NCBI GenBank assembly: GCA_039707465.1
Contig: CM077644.1
Span: 79,701,375 to 79,765,374, forward strand
Direction of reading: 5' to 3'
Source of the DNA: Rhabdophis nuchalis
Taxonomy: Eukaryota; Chordata; Lepidosauria; Squamata; Natricidae
Length of the DNA: 64,000 nucleotides
Shown here: one piece after another, positions 59,386 through 64,000 of the stretch
Layout of the letters: the number at the start of each line of letters is the position of its first letter
Position numbering within the stretch: position 1 is the first letter of the stretch
Program-made: the position numbers and the translations under genes
The notes under the pieces: generated by a model
Database searches by the model: none
Seen by the model: the letters and a program-made list of their open reading frames with translations, nothing else
What the model was told of the DNA's origin: nothing

Positions 59386-61400
59386 AGAGAGTTGCAAAAT
59401 GTAGAGAAAGAAACAAAATGTATATGGTTGTATAATGCCGGTGAGCAATAACTACTGTGCATTTGTTATTATATGGAGATTTGCAAAATGTATTATTTTT
59501 GTGCACATATTAATCACATTTGTATTTTATTTTTTCCTATTTTCTATATTTTAGAAGTGCTGGCAGTGAAACAATTGTCTTGTTTATGTAATAAAATATT
59601 CAACAGTTTTTTTAAACTGAACCAATAAACTTGGTAGATTCTATAGATTAAACTGGTTAATGTATCTGTGGATCCATGGCTAATAATATGATGCCATAAC
59701 TCTTGATAACAGAGCACCAAATAAGACTTTCATTTAAGCAAGTCTGAGGCAGAAAATCTGATAAAGAGAAAGCCAGTAACCAAAGCACAAGTTCAAGCAC
59801 TGAAAAATTAATATATGTATATATGTTGATATCTCTATGCAAAAATCCCAGTGGAAGAAAAAATGATTATTTGCCAGATTTCATAATTTATGATGTAACA
59901 ATATTGCCACAGTAGGATGAGCATTTGCATAATATCTTAATTTAGTTAATGCTCCTGATGAAGAAGGCCTTCGGGAAAAAACTATGAAAGGATTAATATA
60001 GATTTTCAAAAGGATAGTCATTATCACTAAATACCATGTGGCAAAATTGGCTAGCAGAGAGCATAATGAATCAGAATTAAGGTAGGCTAGGATTTAGTCC
60101 ATTGTTTATCTCATTATGGGACTCTAAGCATTTCAAGTAAGTTTTCTGCATCTGATCAACCCACTGACAAATAGATGGGAAGGATATGATAACTCTTATT
60201 TAAATGATTAATGTAATCATTTCAGGCTAACAGATCTTTGGCTCAACGGATTGCTCTATGATTAGGAGAAAATTAAAAGGCAGAAGCAGAGTCTAAGAAT
60301 TTTAACATTTCTTTTGTCCCAATGGTTTTCTATACTGAGCAAAAATGCATAACCTTTTCTACTTTCACTGTGATATTACACAGATATTAAAAAATAATCT
60401 TATGAAAAATAGAATCCTGAGTGCAAAAATGACACTAGGGACATTTAAAACTTTTGTTTTTAGTACATTTTGACACTGTTGATCCCCTGTCTTCAGAGTG
60501 AATTTTTCTTTAGCTTTTTTTTATTATAAATACCACATCAGTAAAGTTAAACATTACAGATTGCATATATCCAGTACATATACAGAGTGGCATCTGTGTA
60601 GTGGGGTCAAAAGTATCAAAATAGTGGATGCCACCAGGGACATCAAAGTCCTGTGAGTTCTTAGGAGTATATGATGTAAGTGACACATTCAAAAGGACAG
60701 GTTTTGATGGCTCAGTTAAGCATGACATTTTATTTTATTGACTCCCTCCATGGTCACCCTTGGACATACATTTTTAAGGGGGAGGGCATGGGATGATAGT
60801 GCTGCAGTCACTTTTATGGGCAGTCTTTTAACATGATTTTTCTTCAGGTGTCAGGGACATTTGTGATCATGTTATTCCAAGGGAGCAGCTGACTTAGTCA
60901 ACCATGCCAAGAGAATATCAACAATGTGATGAGACTATCACCGATCACTCTATATTATGGTTGACTTTGAATGATACCTTCTATTTATAATGCCTGACAC
61001 TAATACATCCATTTCCTACTTTGCTGTACATTTATTTATTATGCATTCTATTATTGTTTTAAATTTGCTAGAAGTATAAACATAAATAGTATAAAAACAG
61101 TATAACAAGAACTTAGAAAATAAAATACATTTAACATTGTACAAAAGCAGGAAAACAAAAATTTTATACCGTTCAGTTTTATAATTTAAATCACATTTCC
61201 ACCTTCAGAATATCAGGTCTTTTTGACTAAAGGTCACCATATTACAAAGTCATTAAGAGTCAAGCATTATACACATTTAATATAATATTTTAATAAAATA
61301 TATCTTAAATGATGTAGTTACTTTAAGTGATGAAGATGATTCCCCTAATTTTTGATCCATTTCATTAATATTCATATTTCTTTTCGCAATGTCTTAGAAT
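59386..61400. other. intron stretch with a weak hammerhead-like core at 59950
   Basis: Mostly plain AT-rich intron. At 59951-59985 TCCTGATGA is followed by AGAAGGCCTTCGGG and AAAAAAC, which vaguely resembles a hammerhead core with a damaged GAAA box. A 72-codon minus-strand frame at 60510-60728 has no recognised domain. Confidence 0.35.
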
Positions 61401-61731
61401 AAAGTAAAGATAAAGGTTCCCTTCGCACTTATGTGCTAATTATTCCTGACTCTAGGGGGCAGTAATTATCTCCGTTTCAAAGCCGAAGACCCAGCACTGT
61501 CCGAAGACGTCTCCATGGTCAGGTGGCCAGCATGACTAAATGCTGAAGGTGCACGGGATGCTTTTACCTTCCCACCAAAGGTAGTTCCTATTTTTCTACT
61601 TGCATTTTTTCGTGCTTTCAAACTCCTAGGTTAGTAGAAGCTGAGACAAGTAACGGGAGATCACTCTGTTATGCGACACTAGGGTTTCAAACCGCTGAAA
61701 TGCCGATCTTTCTGATTGACAAGCTCAGCTT
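61401..61731 (-). mobile_element. tRNA-derived SINE (Sauria/ACA type), near full length
   Basis: Reverse orientation: tail complement AAGTAAAGATAAAGGTTCCC on the left, then ACTCTAGGGGGCAGTAATTA, GAAGACGTCTCCATGGTCA and TTCCTATTTTTCTACTTGCA. The B box (GGTTTGAAACC in sense, 61693-61683) and tRNA-like head end near 61731. It is fuller than the 17322 copy. Confidence 0.85.
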
Positions 61732-62384
61732 CTTTATTATTCCTCGACTTGCTGTAGTTTTAGTCTGCTTTTCAAACAATTGTCTCCCATCGCTTGTTAC
61801 ATTTGTGGAAACACCAACACACACACATAGACACAGATACATAGATACAACTGCACTCAAACTTAAAAACTATATAAAATGGAAAGTGGAAGAAGAATAG
61901 TCAGTTCTTTAAGGTCAGAACAATATAATGTTTTATAATGTTGCTTACCAATACTATGTACGATAATTTATATAGAAAGTAATATTATTCATCACACCTA
62001 CATTTCAAACTGTCACAGTTGCCCAGTTTTTAGTTCGTATAGAAAGAAATCACCAGAGGATTATTGTAATGTTTGCATTTATTCACATACCCCAAGTACA
62101 GTGAAGGTAGCAGACATTTAATCTCACATCAGGAAAGAATCAACTCAACAGTTTGTCCTTTTGCAATTTCCTATCAGCTTCCAGTAAAAAAAGTCTCTCT
62201 TCACCCATGTTCCTAATTTGCAACATCCTTAGCTAAGAGCAGGGAAAGCTGGCCTTATGCCCGCATTCTTAAATATTAAAAAACTTTAGAAATGCGATAT
62301 ACAATTTGTTTCCATCAGGCAATTAACATTAATTTATTAAATCAGATGCTCTGCTGAGGTCTGGAGCCTCAGGGCATCCATATA
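61732..62384. other. intron stretch without recognised features
   Basis: No gene or assignable repeat; a short ACAC/ACAGATACATAG run near 61820. Confidence 0.5.
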
Positions 62385-62490
62385 GACAGTCTTCACTTAA
62401 TGCCATTCATTCAGCAATGGTTCAAAGTTAAGAGGATCTGAACAAATGGTAGTTACAAACAGTCCTTGACGTTTCAGCTATTGCAGTGTT
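62385..62490. repeat. TTAAGTGAATC-family fragment
   Basis: GTCTTCACTTAATGCCATTC and CAGCAATGGTTCAAAGTTAAG resemble the family's left end. Short and diverged. Confidence 0.35.
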
Positions 62491-62729
62491 GTGTGATAAA
62501 AATTTGAGTGTTTGGCAGCCTGTCCATATTTATGACTTTAGAATGGGTGTCAACTCCCCCACCTGCCTATCTCCCCACACCCTGCACTCTACTGCCTACA
62601 TCCTGCTACCTGTCTCAGCTAGATGTGTCTCATCAGCAGTGGGAGGAAGCAGATGGTAAAGGACAGCTAAAGCAGTGGGGTGCAGCTGAAATAGGTGGTG
62701 GCAGAATGCATGGCAGTCAAGAGGGGAGA

Positions 62730-62954
62730 GATAGCAATAACACTTAGACTTATATACCACTTCATAGTTCTTTACATCCCTCTCTAAGCAGTTTACAGAG
62801 TCAGCATATTGCCTCAAACAATCTGAGCCCTCATTTTACCGACCTCAGAAGAATGAAAGGTTGAGTCAACCTTGAGTCGGTCAGGATTGAACTCCTGGCA
62901 GTGGGCAGAGTTAGTCTATAATACTGCACTCTAACCACTGCACAACCATGGCTC
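62730..62954 (-). mobile_element. tRNA-derived SINE, copy 3
   Basis: ACTTAGACTTATATACCACT, CTCTCTAAGCAGTTTACAGA and GAGTCAACCTTGAGTCGG, with the tRNA head at the right: GTGCAGTGGTTAGAGTGC in sense and B box AGTTCAATCC near 62886-62895. The best-preserved copy of this family here. Confidence 0.83.
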
Positions 62955-64000
62955 ATATCAGGGAGATAGTTAGTGGTGAGAGTTTAAGCAGAGGCAAGTG
63001 TGGTAAGGTAATTGTGCCTTGTCTGCCAAAGGCCTGGCTGGGGAACAGGACAGTGGTTTGTACAGGGTAGGAGAACAACAGTGTGATCCTCCCCTCAACT
63101 GAGACTACTGGAACTTCCGTCACTAAACAGAATAATCTGTTTAGAATAATCAAGTTGAAGTCACATGATGTTTCACCTAATAATCACTTCATTTAACAAA
63201 GGAATTCTGTCCCAATTAAGATTGTTAAGTGAGGATTACAGGAGTCTTATTCACCGAAGTTTTTAACTATCTTTTGCTGAAACTCTGTATAAGAGAAAGA
63301 GGTGCTATGCAACTTGACTATATTGTCTTTGCTTCAGAAAATGCATCCTTTATCTTTATAAATAATGTTTTGAATACTTTAGCTGCATAGTAAATAGCAT
63401 GAGCCACAAACAAGTTATTAATCTTTGAGGATTTTGTACAATTGAGATTAATTAGCTTGACACTCATAGATAATATTAACAGCTGAAAAACTTAAAAGAA
63501 TATCATTGATGTATAAATAGTATACCTAGTAAACATCTTTATTCCAGATCTTGGAACAAAGAACATTTCAGGATTAAGTTAAGAAATTGATGCTCTGTCA
63601 GGATATCTTGACACAGCACTAATTTAGCCTGATTTATTAGTCAGAAGGGAAACAGCATTTGAATTTTTATGTGTATAAAGAACTATGCAAAAGAACTTGA
63701 GAAATTTTATTATGAGTCAGTAGGGAAGAATTTTGAAATCAAATGGTGTCACCGCACTCAGAATATATAAAATAAATATGTAGAACAATAACAATGTTAT
63801 GAAAAATCACTCACAAAATAATCATTATTTCAGTACTGAAACCAACACTATTGAATTTACCATCTAATGCTTAGTCACCTGAATGCATTTGGTAGGATTT
63901 ACTTCTTAATAAGAATGATTAGAATATAGTTTGGGAGGAGATGGTAGAGAATGTAATAATGTCTTAAATTCCATACAAATTCTAGTTAGCTGGACACTAC
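62955..64000. other. intron stretch, weak repeat at 63160-63245
   Basis: TTCTGTCCCAATTAAGATTG and TTAAGTGAGGATTAC look like a remnant of the TTAAGTGAATC family. Nothing else recognised to the window end. Confidence 0.45.

Noticed and set aside
60510..60728. 72-codon minus-strand frame
   Set aside because: No domain, no splice sites, and length within chance expectation.

Overview
The window looks like vertebrate nuclear DNA, most likely from a squamate reptile and plausibly a snake. It is AT-rich, has no bacterial-style gene packing, and is full of squamate-type repeats: CR1 LINEs with a pentameric AATAC tail, L2-like LINEs, BovB/RTE relics, tRNA-derived SINEs including one with an ACCTTT-type tail, many hAT MITEs, and long microsatellites. 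The species assignment is inference from repeat content and was not searched.

Only one host coding segment is recognisable. It is a 233-bp internal exon on the minus strand (3260-3492) encoding most of the first immunoglobulin domain of an IgLON cell-adhesion molecule, and its sequence matches NEGR1 (neuronal growth regulator 1) exon 2. Because the gene runs on the minus strand, 1-3259 is the start of the intron after this exon. Positions 3493-64000 are the 3' part of the very long intron before it. Exon 1 and the promoter lie beyond the right edge. I saw no other host exon, tRNA, rRNA or CRISPR array.

Layout by region. 0-7 kb: the NEGR1 exon, then a cluster of hAT MITEs and an L2-like LINE with an open reading frame. 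7-14 kb: a BovB-like relic, a two-motif AAT/GTGATA microsatellite on an L2 tail, and more MITEs, one of them interrupted by an L2 tail. 15-21 kb: a CR1 3' end, an inverted pair of hammerhead-like motifs, a tRNA-SINE, a mariner transposase fossil, and a second L2-like LINE. 21-25 kb: a GC-rich hAT MITE, a 1.1-kb element carrying CTAC and AT arrays, and a foldback MITE inserted into a SINE. 25-34 kb: microsatellites, LINE tails that have grown into microsatellites, and diverged repeats. 34-40 kb: a second hammerhead-like motif, a large hAT MITE, a decayed R4/Dong-like LINE and GGAA/GAAA arrays. 40-43.6 kb: mostly repeat-poor intron that may hold conserved noncoding elements. 43.6-51.5 kb: a CR1 copy, a hAT MITE, SINEs and the second CTAC element. 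51.5-64 kb: an RTE-like LINE relic, BovB-like remains, another L2-like LINE with an AAT array, and SINEs.

The biology here is one exon of a neural adhesion gene set in an intron built by repeat insertion. The most interesting structural signals are: at least 12 hAT MITEs with readable 8-bp target duplications, most with a central TA; repeated growth of microsatellites from LINE 3' tails; two copies of an element that each carry the same two microsatellites; and hammerhead-ribozyme-like cores, one pair arranged head to head as in Penelope-like retroelements. Family names are from memory of the sequences and need a repeat-library search.
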